Part shown: piece after piece, positions 11,536 through 22,000 of the stretch
How the letters are laid out: each line of letters starts with the position of its first letter
How positions within the stretch are numbered: the first letter of the stretch is position 1
From: Pezicula radicicola
Taxonomy: Eukaryota; Ascomycota; Leotiomycetes; Helotiales; Dermateaceae
Reading direction: 5' to 3'
NCBI GenBank assembly: GCA_003008705.1
Contig: PDUO01000004.1
Location: forward strand, 744,001-808,000
Length of the DNA: 64,000 nucleotides
Program-made: the position numbers and the translations under genes
The notes under the pieces: generated by a model
The model's input: the letters and a program-made list of their open reading frames with translations, nothing else
Databases searched by the model: none
Told to the model about the DNA's origin: nothing

Positions 11536-12557
11536 ATGTCCGGCCAACCCGCCATGGCGTCAGGTCCATCAGACCAACCTACAGAAGCAAGAGAACGTCT
11601 CTTATCCCACTTCAAAGATCACGACCCTTCCGACCACGGCAAAAAATGGGATGAACTCTGGGTTCAAGGATTTCTCCCTTGGGATAAAGGCTTTCCTAAT
11701 CCTGCACTTGTGGATTTCCTTGCTGAACGACATGATTTGGTTCCACCACCAAGAAAGGGAGGATTGAGGAAGAAGGCTTTGGTACCGGGTGTAAGTAACA
11801 TGTTTTCTTTGTACTTGTGCCCGTGAAATATCATCCCATGTCTGAGGGTATATTCTATGACTCTTACTCTTCTCGAGAAAATAAAGATACTAATTTGTTG
11901 AAGTGTGGGAAGGGGTATGATGTTCTACTTCTAGCAGCCTGCGGCTATGATGCTTGGGGATTGGATTTCTCGGAGAATGCATTGCAAGCTGCGAAGGAGA
12001 TTGAAGGGAAGGTTGGAGAAGAGGAAGTTTATAAAGTTAGGGAGGGTGTCGACAAAGGAAGTGTAAACTGGGTTGCAGGTGACTTCTTTAAGGATGAGTT
12101 TTTGAATGGTGTGGAAGGAGGGAAGTTTGATCTAATTTATGATTACACGGTATGTGTCCCTTCGAACTGAGTGATGAGTATATCACTAACGGTATAGTTC
12201 CTGAGCGCTCTTCCACCCACATTAAGACCCGCATGGGCTAGGCGCATGAAGGAGCTTCTTACTCCTAAAGGGAGACTTGTATGTATGGAATTTCCCACAT
12301 ATAAACCTCCTTCAACGGGCGGTCCTCCTTGGGCGTTGCCACCCAAAATATACACAGCCCATTTACCACGGCCAGGGAAGGAACTTAAGTATGGCGAAGA
12401 TGGCGAGCTTTTGGAATCAGAATTGGGACCAAGTGACCCAGAAGGATTGCAGCAAATTGCGCATTTCCAGCCTAAGAGGACTCATACGATAGGGTATGAT
12501 GCAGATGGAAAGATGACGGATTGGATTGGGGTGTGGGCTCAGCCAGAATCCAAATAG
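11536..12557 (+). CDS. TPMT-family SAM-dependent methyltransferase
   Basis: Exons 11536-11790, 11904-12149 and 12198-12557, giving 286 aa. It belongs to the thiopurine/thiol (halide) methyltransferase family as found in fungi: early WDELWVQGFLPWDKGFPNPAL, then SAM-binding motif I split by intron 1 (VPG|CGKGYDVLLL), followed by the acidic strand end GLDFS and GDFF, and FDLIYDYTF after intron 2. Conserved SALPPTLRPAWARRM and GRLVCMEFPT follow. Family members methylate small thiols, halides or related nucleophiles; the substrate here is not known. No signal peptide or membrane segment is seen, so it is probably cytosolic. It converges on the OTU gene with only 48 bp between stops. Confidence 0.87.
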
Positions 12558-12605
12558 CAATCGACTCAACATATCCCTAGCTTTGAGGCATATAGATGTC
12601 GAGCT

Positions 12606-13508
12606 TCAAGGAGCCTTTCGAAGAGAATTGTAATGCTCCCCTAGACCAAAGCCATGTCGATAGTAAGCCAGCCATATCTTCTCGGGTTCCTTCTCTCCAA
12701 GTCCGGGTTCAATTCTTTGTGTTGTCCCATTTTGTATGACGCAAATCTCGACCTTGTATGTCTTCGCAAGCGCAAGTAACTCAAGATGTCCTCCCCATTC
12801 TGCTGTATCCCGGATCTTATGCACATAATCTTCCAAAGGTTCGTCCAACCATGCAACAAATTCATCCGGGTGTCCCTCGATATATCCGGCTGCTGCCTTC
12901 CTCACAACTTTGTAGCGATCCTTAGGCTCTATATCTAAGTCAGCTCCAAGAGGTATTCCCACTTGTGACAACTGATCAACAACCGCATTAAATAGACAGT
13001 GCCCATCAGGGGGTATGTTCTTCTCAGTCAATCCCTGCGCCTTGAATTCCTTCTCGAGTACTGCGCGCTCCACGGCCTTTGGATCTGGCATATTCGCTGC
13101 CTCTCTCTTAGCCTCTTCTATTGCAGCTTCTTGTTCAGCAGCTCGGCGAGCGAGTCGCTCCTTTTGTCGGTTTCGCTTCTTAGGTTGGCCAGCTTCAGAC
13201 ACCGGTGCTTCCCCTATTGTGGTGTTTTCCAGCTGTTCTGCCAACCCATTGGGTTCTGCATCGTCCTCATCTTTCGCAGGGTCTTCTTCAAGCTCGGGAA
13301 CATCATTCACATCTGGCACGTCGTCACCATCCAAGGCAGCTATCTCTTGAGCATGCTTCTCCCTTAATTTTCTCTCTAGCTCGTCGCACTCTGTGTTCAC
13401 GCCTTTTCTCGTCTTCTTCGTTGCTCCTTTCTTTTTCTGGGTGATACGGCCCTGTAAGTCTTTTTGCTCCTTGCGGTGTCGGGTTTGTAGTTCCTCAAAG
13501 GTCTCCAT
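12606..13508 (-). CDS. OTU2: OTU-domain cysteine protease, OTU2/OTUD6B-like
   Basis: Single-exon gene of 300 aa. The N-terminal half is a charged coiled-coil region (Lys, Arg and Glu rich, about residues 1-155). The C-terminal half is an OTU deubiquitinase domain with PPDGHCLFNAV, giving Asp168 and nucleophile Cys171, and the catalytic His at about 292 in GEHYNSL. The layout and length match yeast Otu2 and human OTUD6B, which remove ubiquitin from 40S ribosomal protein eS7 during initiation; that role is inferred from the family. The start METFEELQTRHRKEQKDL is the family N-terminus. All catalytic residues are present and there is no intron. Confidence 0.92.
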   Translation of the reverse strand: METFEELQTRHRKEQKDLQGRITQKKKGATKKTRKGVNTECDELERKLREKHAQEIAALDGDDVPDVNDVPELEEDPAKDEDDAEPNGLAEQLENTTIGEAPVSEAGQPKKRNRQKERLARRAAEQEAAIEEAKREAANMPDPKAVERAVLEKEFKAQGLTEKNIPPDGHCLFNAVVDQLSQVGIPLGADLDIEPKDRYKVVRKAAAGYIEGHPDEFVAWLDEPLEDYVHKIRDTAEWGGHLELLALAKTYKVEICVIQNGTTQRIEPGLGEKEPEKIWLAYYRHGFGLGEHYNSLRKAP

Positions 13509-14228
13509 GGTGAAATTGGATCTTGTTGATGCTGATTTTGACTTGACTTGACTTGACGTGCTTCGAAAAACGAATGCCCGGTGGAGGGGTAATTTTCAAG
13601 GTTTGCAGACAAACTCAAAGCAAACATGCGGGACGGGCCTCGCTTACTTGCTTACACCCTCACCGGAAGCCCGAATGCTTGACAGAATTAGCTAAGCCTA
13701 ATGCAGACCGCTAGCTAGCTTTCTTTCTTTCCTTCTTTCTTGTCCTCCGTTATCAGATTTCGATTCAGTCCGTGCCGCACAACCGAATTTCTTCAACCAA
13801 CTCCAATTGCTAAGCTCCCCTGTCTCGGTCTACTGTATGAATCGACGAACTGTATTTCAAGATTTCATTACGACTAGCAGGGGCGATGCACCCAACTGTC
13901 ACTCACTAACCTATAACCAGCAGCCAGGCCTGCTCTGTCCAAGCTAAGAAGTCCCGATCAACAATACCAGAGATCTGCCGCCGCAATGCTTGATCCCTCT
14001 ACCCCATCTTTCTCTCCCATGAGTACTTATGGAGTAGGAGCGGGGACACCACTCTGCTCTACATTTTTGTGCTCTTTTCTTGCCCACACAAGTTCTGCTT
14101 TCTTAACCTCTACTCTCTCATGATCTTTACCATTTAGCTGTCATTCCGAGTGTACTTATCTCGAACTACATCTCGGAACCCCGTACCAATTCGCAAGTAT
14201 CGCTTGCCAGGTTTCGTCGGTACCTGGA
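13509..14228. promoter_or_regulatory. Divergent promoter between OTU2-like gene and MFS gene
   Basis: About 720 bp between two divergent starts. It contains pyrimidine-rich runs (TTTCTTTCTTTCCTTC near 13720-13740) typical of fungal promoters. No specific factor site was recognised, and no gene lies here. Confidence 0.5.
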
Positions 14229-16197
14229 ATGGCGTCTGACCAAGAAAAGGCATATTTGGAAGGTCAGCATATTCCGCAGGATTATGATGGGCCAATTGAG
14301 CATCCAGGCGTATCTACAATCCGCGATGATGAGTCTACGAAGGAATCGACTGCAGAAGAGTCTGTTCATTCTCGTACTTCAGATGATACGATAGAACCTA
14401 CACCTATAACCGCAGATGACCAGCATGCTCAACGATCAAAATCGCGGTCTTCATCAGTCCGCTCCCAACCTCTTTCAGTTGTACCACGCTCGAAAAGACG
14501 AGGACTGTTAGCAAGATTCACGCTTATTCCCGAAGTTGAGAGGCCATACGACTATAAGAGGAGTACAAAATGGATTATTACCCTCTTGGTTGCAGCCGCA
14601 GGTGCAGCAGCACCGATGGGCAGTGCTATCTTCTACCGTGAGTCACTCTTCTTGCAAGAACTATACTTTCTCAATTGCTCTGTCTGATGTGCTATTTTCG
14701 CAGCTGCCCTTCCTGAGTTGTCGCGTGACTTGCACACCTCGGCTACGGTCACCAATCTCTCAATTGCTCTTTATATGCTTAGCATGTCAATATTCCCCCT
14801 CTGGTGGTCATCCTTCTCTGAGACGTTAGGCCGAAGAACTATATATATAGTCTCGTTCACAATGTTCTTCGTATGGAATATACTATCAGCAGTCAGTACA
14901 TCAATCGGGATGCTAATTGCCATGAGAGTTCTGTCAGGAGGTGCTGCGGCCTCAGTGCAGGCAGTGGGAGCTGGCACGATTGCAGATATTTGGGAAGTCA
15001 AAGAAAGGGGCCAGGCTATGGGGATTTTTTATCTCGGGCCTCTAGCAGGACCGTTGCTGGCTCCGATCATTGGAGGCGGCTTGGCGGCAGCATGGGGCTG
15101 GAGAAGTACGCAATGGTTTCTGACGATTTATGGGGGCATATTATTTCTTACTTTGACGCTCTTTCTCCCAGAGACACTCACAATTAAGCCGGACCATATT
15201 GCACCAGAGGCAACCAATGATATTGAAGTGCGCCCACAGTTAACTCGCATTTCAACACGCCAATCCGTCCAAATAAAGACGAAGCGAGCTGCGGCTATCT
15301 TCAAACGAGTGAGTCTCAAGTTCTTAGAGCAGATTTGTCTCTTCCGGTCTCAATTACTCATTGCTCCTAAATCATGTTTGAACTACTCCTGGTGCATATC
15401 TAGAACAAGTAAACTAACTCCGAGTTTCTGACTATAGTGGTTTATCGACCCACTTAGCATTCTGAAATACCTTCGTTTCCCTGCAGTCCTCATCACAGTG
15501 TATCTCGCGAGCATCACTTTTGGCTCTCTCTACATGCTTAACATTTCTGTACAGCAGACATTCTCTGAAAAACCTTACAACTTCTCTGTTGTCATTGTTG
15601 GTCTTCTCTATGTGCCTGGCTCGTTAGGCTACTTAATAGCCTCAGTTTTTGGTGGACGATGGAACGATAATATCATGCATCGAAGAGCTCGTGCCGTTGG
15701 GCGTTATGACGAGAATGGAAAATTGGTATTGCGGCCTGAAGATCGCCTTGGAGAAAATGCTTGGATTGCTGCAGTGATGTACCCAGGTGCCTTACTATGG
15801 TACGGTTGGTCATCGGCTAAGGGTGTACACTGGATCGTCCCTGTGATTGCAAATTTCTTCTTTGGAGTGGGATCAATGATAATATTTGGGACAGTTACGA
15901 CAATGTTGACAGGTAAGTGGCCATCCTTTAATCTTATTATGGGGGTCTAATACGCTATCAGAGTTCATGCCAAGGAAGAGTAGCACTGGAGTTGCGGTAA
16001 ACAATTTTGTCCGAAATATCTTCAGTTGCGTTTGTGGCGTTATTGCTCAACCGCTTATCTCGGCAATTGGGAATGGATGGTTGTTTCTTGGATTAGCGGT
16101 GATATGTTGGATAAGTGCCTTTTCGGTGATTTGGGCTATGAAGAAATATGGGCCGGGTTGGAGGACGGAGATGGATGAGAGGATGAAGAGCATGTAG
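14229..16197 (+). CDS. MFS multidrug transporter (DHA1, Qdr/Dtr-like)
   Basis: Exons 14229-14637, 14704-15308, 15438-15912 and 15962-16197, giving 574 aa. A long Ser/Thr/Glu-rich cytosolic N-terminus (about 1-115) precedes 12 expected membrane helices. The first helix is WIITLLVAAAGAAAPMGSA, intron 1 falls directly after it, and the helix 2-3 loop has SETLGRRTIYIV (DHA motif A region). GPLAGPLLAPIIGGGLAAAWGWR is the antiporter motif C stretch that marks drug:H+ antiporters. A long central loop rich in Arg and Thr separates the two halves. The nearest family resemblance is to fungal Qdr/Dtr-type exporters of drugs, weak acids or small metabolites; the substrate is not predictable. All exon phases agree. 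It converges on the GFA gene. Confidence 0.88.
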
Positions 16198-16288
16198 GAA
16201 AATATGAGTCTACATTCTCGCCCAAACGAAACTAGCAGTAAAACCAAATGCCCCAAGTTGGAGGCCTAAGTACGAGAGAGTAAGCAGG

Positions 16289-17573
16289 TCAGCTGTTCAA
16301 CTTGCTCTCCCTGTCTAAACCCCATTCCTTTAATCCTTCAGCCAAACTCGTCACCAAACTCGTACTAACAGCCTCCTCCTCCTATAAATCAGAAACTTAG
16401 AGTTAGTTTACTTGTTCTAGATATTGTCGGGAGTAACTCAGGGAGTAACTCAAACATAATTTAAAAGTAATGAGTAAATTAACCTTGAAAAGGCAAATTT
16501 ACTTAGAGAACTTGGAAACTTACAAAACTAATTCTCTCAGTCCACCAGTCCAACCATGCCTCAATACGCGAACCTTCACCTGGCGGCGGTATGAAGAGCC
16601 CGGTACTAACATCGACCACATCCTCTCTCCACTCCGAATTCCAAAAACAATTGGCCCCACACCTCCCACAGAAATTCCTCCATACCCCCTCAGAACTCAC
16701 ATATCTCTTCAACATCCCCATCTGAAAATCAATTGGCTTACCATCCTCCTGAAAAACATTACATTTCGGGATGAAAGCCCAGGACTGGACTTCGAAACCA
16801 AGGATTAGGCGACAGGATTCACAGGTACAGGTCCCTGCAAGATATTTCGTATCGTTCTCGCGGAGGTACCAAGGAATACTTTCTGAATTACCAGCAAAGG
16901 CGCCTTCGTGGCAGGGGACCATCAGGTCGGGGAATGAAGCTTTAGTTTTCTTCGAATCCTCGTTGGGTCGAGTGATGTAGAATTTGACGCCTCCACAATG
17001 ACACTGAGCATGTAATCTTTCCTCTTCTCCAGTTTCAACTTTCGTCTGCTGTTGCTGCTGCTGTTTTTGAGGTTTGAAAACCTCAGTACCACTTCCAACC
17101 CAAGACTTCAACTCCCTCTTACCTCCCTCAACACTAGAATCAACAATTTCCTTAAACCAAATTGAAACACCACCATCTATCGTATCCTCAACGTATTTAC
17201 AACCTTCCCATTTCACTAACCCTTCGGTCTTATCCAGAATACCTGTAGCGACTTCCCAAGCTCCATTTTCAACCACGTAAACAAAGACATATGCTCCGCA
17301 TTTAGTACAGAAGTAACGTGTTAAGTCATCTGATGATTTATATGATGTTAGATCTTTAGTATCTAGGTTGAAGTTTGGTGGTTGGAAGGATGAAGGCAGT
17401 GGTATGTAAGTACATCCGAATGGTCCACCCGAGACTTGGCGGCATGTCTTGCAGAGGCAGAGGGAGCCGGGAAGTGGGAGTGTGGATATTGGGTAGTTGA
17501 GTGTGAGGTTGATAGTTTTGCAGTGGCAGGTTGCTTTTATGGTTGTTGTTGGTTCTTCTAATGACGAGGCCAT
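16289..17573 (-). CDS. Protein with two GFA (CENP-V/GFA) zinc domains
   Basis: Exons (minus) 17573-16524 and 16381-16289, giving 380 aa. The first domain has Cys pairs in TCHCKTINL, LCLCKTCRQVSGG and YFCTKCGAYVF. The second repeats the pattern in AQCHCGGVKF, GTCTCESCRLILG and NFCGRCGANCFW. This is the zinc fold of glutathione-dependent formaldehyde-activating enzyme and CENP-V. Fungal two-domain members are common, but their reaction is not established. The second exon (about 30 aa, acidic start EEEA) was found because a good GTAAGT donor follows WWTERISF and the phase agrees; reading through would give only six extra residues. The 142-nt intron carries GAGTAACTCA repeats also present elsewhere in the window. 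Confidence 0.85.
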
Positions 17574-17636
17574 GATTTGAGATGATTTGGGGATTGTTTG
17601 GAGATGATGTAGTCTTGTTGAAGGTTGTGATGCTGG

Positions 17637-17685
17637 GTGAGGAGTGAGGGGTGAGGAGTGAGGGGTGAGGAGTGAGGGGTGAGGG
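17637..17685. repeat. G-rich minisatellite, 14-bp unit
   Basis: Tandem units of GTGAGGAGTGAGGG, about three and a half copies, lie just upstream of the start of the two-GFA-domain gene. It is therefore in that gene's promoter or leader. Confidence 0.85.
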
Positions 17686-17894
17686 GGTTGTGAGATGTGG
17701 GTTGATACGATATGGGGAAGAAGGAGCGATAAGCCTCGCCTTGCCTTGCCTTGCCTCGCTTATTTTTGTACCCTCCTTCCTAAACAAACCCCTTTTAAAT
17801 ACCCAAAAGCCGTATCTGAATTTATCAAACACGACAAACTCGTCACCCTGACGCAAACTGGCACTCCTCTCAAGTGTAATTTGAGCTAGAAGAT

Positions 17895-18088
17895 AAACTT
17901 GCTGTAAGACCCGGCGGGGCACTAAGACTGGGTTTTCCTCAAACATAAAGCTACGGCTAATGACTGTCTGAGTTTATTAACATAATATTCTCTCTCTATC
18001 TACTTAGTATACGAGAGTTAAAGAAAACTTGCTGTAAGACCCCTTGGGGCAATAAGACTGGGTTTTCCTCGATCATGAAGCTTCGGCT
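17895..18088. repeat. Two direct copies of a 64-bp sequence, 130 bp apart
   Basis: Copies at 17895-17958 and 18025-18088 are exactly 64 bp and differ at about eight positions. Both begin AAACTTGCTGTAAGACCC and end CGGCT. Each contains a small C-run/G-run hairpin (for example CCCCTTGGGG). No coding or tRNA-like feature is recognised. Confidence 0.8.
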
Positions 18089-18593
18089 GAGTGTTGAGTT
18101 TTTTGCTTCTCCTTCCTAGGAGGATTTGTTCCCTTAGTGCCCTCGTTCAACATAGAGAAATATGTATTGAGCTTTAACCGCGACGACTTTTAATCTAGCT
18201 TTTGAATAAGGGTCCTTTTAGTGGTAGCTTTAGGAAGATCTGATATGTTAAAGTGCGACTATTTTCATCTTTGAAGATTGAAAAAAGTATTTGTATTTTA
18301 TCGACGCTTGTTTCTAAGCGACACTAGCAATTCAGATCATACAGTAGTGAAAATAGTGAGACTTTCCTAGCTGGTTCTGGGATGGCCCCATACTCATAGC
18401 TCCGTTTTTCTATAATTAAATTAAAATGTCAGCTTTTAGACTCTGAACACACCTTTTGTCAGAATTTTAGAATTATTTCCTGTGAATACAGTAGCTTTAA
18501 TAGCAGCAAGACTCTATGCCATTGTAGACATGCAGAACGAGTACAGCCTAAAGTCCAAATATGCATTGTTTCTTGGATATGTAAAGTACCAAA

Positions 18594-19005
18594 GTACAAG
18601 TAATGAATGTAATAATCTCCAACCGAAACCTATATGCCAACCCCCACTGAGCTTTTTGTCAAAAAAGCATAAAGTAACGAATGTAAAAACCTCTAACCAA
18701 AAGTCTAACAAAAAAACAACAACCCTCCCGCAGAAAATCAGAATAGAAAAGGAGCCAGCGCCTAAAATGCATATGCTACAAACGAAACACCCCTCTCAGA
18801 GACAAGCAGAATAAACGCCAACCTAACAACATGATATATCTTAGCAAACAAAACGAATGTGACAAACAGAGTCTAATAACCAAAAGATTGACAGGAACAA
18901 GTCTCTCGCAGATATAATAAAGATGAACTCCAACTCCGAAAATGCATATGTAATAACTCGTAAAGACATCATAAAGTGTGTAACAAATGTGATAAACAGG
19001 TTAAA
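18594..19005. repeat. Degenerate tandem array, about 175-bp period
   Basis: AACGAATG occurs at 18677 and 18852, and AAAATGCATATG at 18764 and 18939, both pairs 175 bp apart in the same order. A further related start lies near 18594 and a partial copy near 18982 (AACAAATGTGATAAACAG). Divergence is high. The array abuts the polyketide synthase stop codon. Confidence 0.55.
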
Positions 19006-19006
19006 A

Positions 19007-22000
19007 TCAAAACTTTCCAATATTTCTTAACGAGTCCTTCATCACAGTGCCAACAGCATCAACCTATTACCAATTAGTCTCAGAGTCCTCAAATTGCCAA
19101 GGAAAAGAAAGGGAGAAAACATACCTGTGGACTCTTCATGATGGAGAAATGATTCCCGCCAACAACATGACACTCCACTCCTCTACCAACCAAGCGATCC
19201 CACCCAGCAGCACCATAATCTTTCCTAACCCCAAACAACCACTCTTTAGCCTCGCCTGCAATCTCATCATCATCTGTTGAAACTGCAATACTCTTCTTCT
19301 TGGTATCGCTCAAACCCTCCAGCATGCCATCTTTAGCCCAGATCGCAACGACGTTCTTCAACCTCGCATTTCCAGAGTCAATGGCCATGGGTTCAAAGTG
19401 TTCGAGCGTACGTACGCTAGCTAGGAAGTGCTGGCGCGTGACTGCAGAGATGCCTTTTCCGGATTTATCAAGGCCAGAGAAGAGACCTGCTTTGTCAAGA
19501 ATGTCAAGCGTTGGTGCTGGCAGTGGTGGGAGTGTGCGTGGACAGGGACTATCGATGAACATCAGAAGTTCAATCTCTTCTCCTGCTTCGATCAGTTGCC
19601 GCGACACTTCGTAAGCAAAGATTCCTCCCATTGACCAACCAGCTATTAGGTATGGACCATGGGATTGGACATCTCGGATTGCCTTTATGAAGATGGAAGC
19701 GACTGTTTCGAAGGGATAGGTATATTCCTCGGGGTTTTTATGGAAGGGCGAGTTCAGTGCGTAGACCGGTAGCGATTGAGTTAGAACAGGCAGGTCGATA
19801 TAAGATAATGCAGAGCCGGAGCCATCAGGGAGGATGAACAGGGACTGGCAGCCTGGAGTAGGCACGCCTTGGAGAAGGATAGGTATGCTTTTATGGCCAA
19901 TCGCTTGAACGAGACTAGTGGTTATGGCATGTGGCTCAGGGGCTGTTTCTTGCGAATAGCTGCTGAGATCTGAGAATGTTTGGTAATCAGTGAAAAAGGA
20001 AGATGGCAGACAAATTCCGGTCTGTTCTCTGAGAGCTCCAAGAACAGAGATGGTCAAAATCGAGTCCAGTCCCAGATCGGAAAATCTGGAGGATGGTTGA
20101 GCTTCACTTTCTTCGATGCCCAATTCCTCGATGATGATACATTTCAAAGTTGCGGCAATATCAAACGAAACCGGGCTGTGGATGCTTGCAGGCGTATATG
20201 GGTCTCGAGAGGTATTGCGGGAAGAATCTCGGGAGAAGACCGTTGAGGCAGTAGAAGCCTCGGTGTTCGATCGTCCAAGGCGGGATCTTATGTCAGGAGA
20301 AAAGGCCCTAAATTCTGCCACTGATGGTGCTGGTGGCGTGACGGGACGTTGGGATCCAAGTTTCCCTTGGAAGAAAGTTTCTAGTTGCCCGATAGTAGGG
20401 TAGGTCGTAAAGAGCGAGCTCGGTAGGTCCAGCGATGTCAAGGCCCGTATTTTTTGTAAGATGGATATCGTCAAAATTGAGTCAATACCAAGGTCAGAGA
20501 GACTGACATCTGGAGAAAGATCACTCGAGTCCAGGCCAGCTTCTTCAGAAATCGTATCCAGAATTTGGGAAAAGCCGGTTCTTGATACTGGTAGTGGGAC
20601 TCGAGCGACTGAAGCAGCACTGGAAGCTCTTGAGACTGACCTTTGTTCAGGTTGGGTGAAATTTGCTGACGGGAGGAGTTTCCGAGAGCTGACGCCGAGG
20701 AGAGTTTCCAAGGACGACTTCTTCATCTGTTTGAACTTCAACCCTGAGCAGACTGCAACAACTTCCACGTCATTAAAGATATAAACATTGCCTGCATAAA
20801 CACCTTGCTCCTCGGTCTTTTGCATGCAAACATAACCCGTATATTGCTCGGTGTCAGAAAGTGAGCCGACTATTCGCATGCTCTTCCAGCCATGTGACAG
20901 ATAAACATTGCCTTCTCCCGCTGGAGGGTTGACATTTAAGCAGAATCCGCCCAGCTGGGCGAGACTATCAATCCAGTAGGGAGAGTGGACGAACTTCCCT
21001 TCACTAGCTGTCGTCTGGAATTTGAGCTTTGTAGACGCCTCGGGGATATCACCACTCATGAAGGTCTCATCCAAAGCTTGATACTCCTCTGAATAATCAA
21101 CCACAGTCTTGAAAAGTTTGTAGGCAATTTTTCGTAGAATCTTATGAACATCTCCGCTCTGGCCGTCTTCTTCCATGGCCTTGCTTCGTGCTCTGACGAG
21201 ATGAGAATTGCTGTTCCAATCTGCCATCATGGTCTTCTTGTCGCAAAGAGATATGGAACATCGGGCGTGTTCTTTCCATTCGTTGTCATTTTGAGAGTGA
21301 AATTCAATGTGGACTGGACCCGAGGCTTCCTGAACGGCACTGACTCTGAAGATTTGATTTGGAGTGTTGGGTTTTACGACGAAAGGATTAAATATCTCCA
21401 TATTCGATAGGTCCATGGGCGGAACAGAAATAGATGAATCTTGTCGTCGGAATATGTAAGTAGCTGCAGCGAAAGCCATTTCGGCATATACTGAACTCGG
21501 GCAAAGTCCGAGACCACAGACGACATGACCCCTGGCCATAACAGAGAGCTCTTGATCTCCAAAATCGCTGGTGAAGACGACCCTAGCACTTAAAGCATCA
21601 AATGACTCTTCGACGACTATTCAAGATAGGGGAGTCAGCATGTCTCAATATAACTTTCTTTCAGAGTAGAGTAAGTACAACACCGCTTGGGGTACAGAGT
21701 TATTCGAGTCAAGTGAATTACTCAAGTAGGGATTAAGTGGAGTACATAAGGACAAACATAGTCTGGACCTGGGGTGGGAAGACAAATAAGTGAATACGTA
21801 CCTCGTTGGAGACAGTCTGAGGTCGAAGAGAAAGCTGGCTCTGGAGCTGCCACTTGTGTGCTGATGTTGTCAGTCAAGCGACTTCTGTAGTCGATCCAAT
21901 AATTCTTCAAATCGAACGCATATAAAGGAAGTTCCACCAGACGCAGAGCTTTCTCGTGCTCTTTGTGGAAATCAGTCCACTTAACATGCAAACCAAGTTT

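Larger units (their letters stand above)
17574..19006. other. Repeat-rich intergenic region before the polyketide locus
   Basis: About 1.4 kb with no supported gene. It holds a G-rich minisatellite (17637-17685), a 64-bp direct repeat in two copies (17895-18088) and a degenerate tandem array with a 175-bp period (about 18594-19005). AT content is higher than in the flanks. It marks the left border of the accessory block. Confidence 0.55.

Noticed and set aside
18482..18814. Possible small gene in the repeat region (110 codons)
   Set aside because: It covers degenerate tandem repeats, is Lys/Asn-rich, and has no domain.
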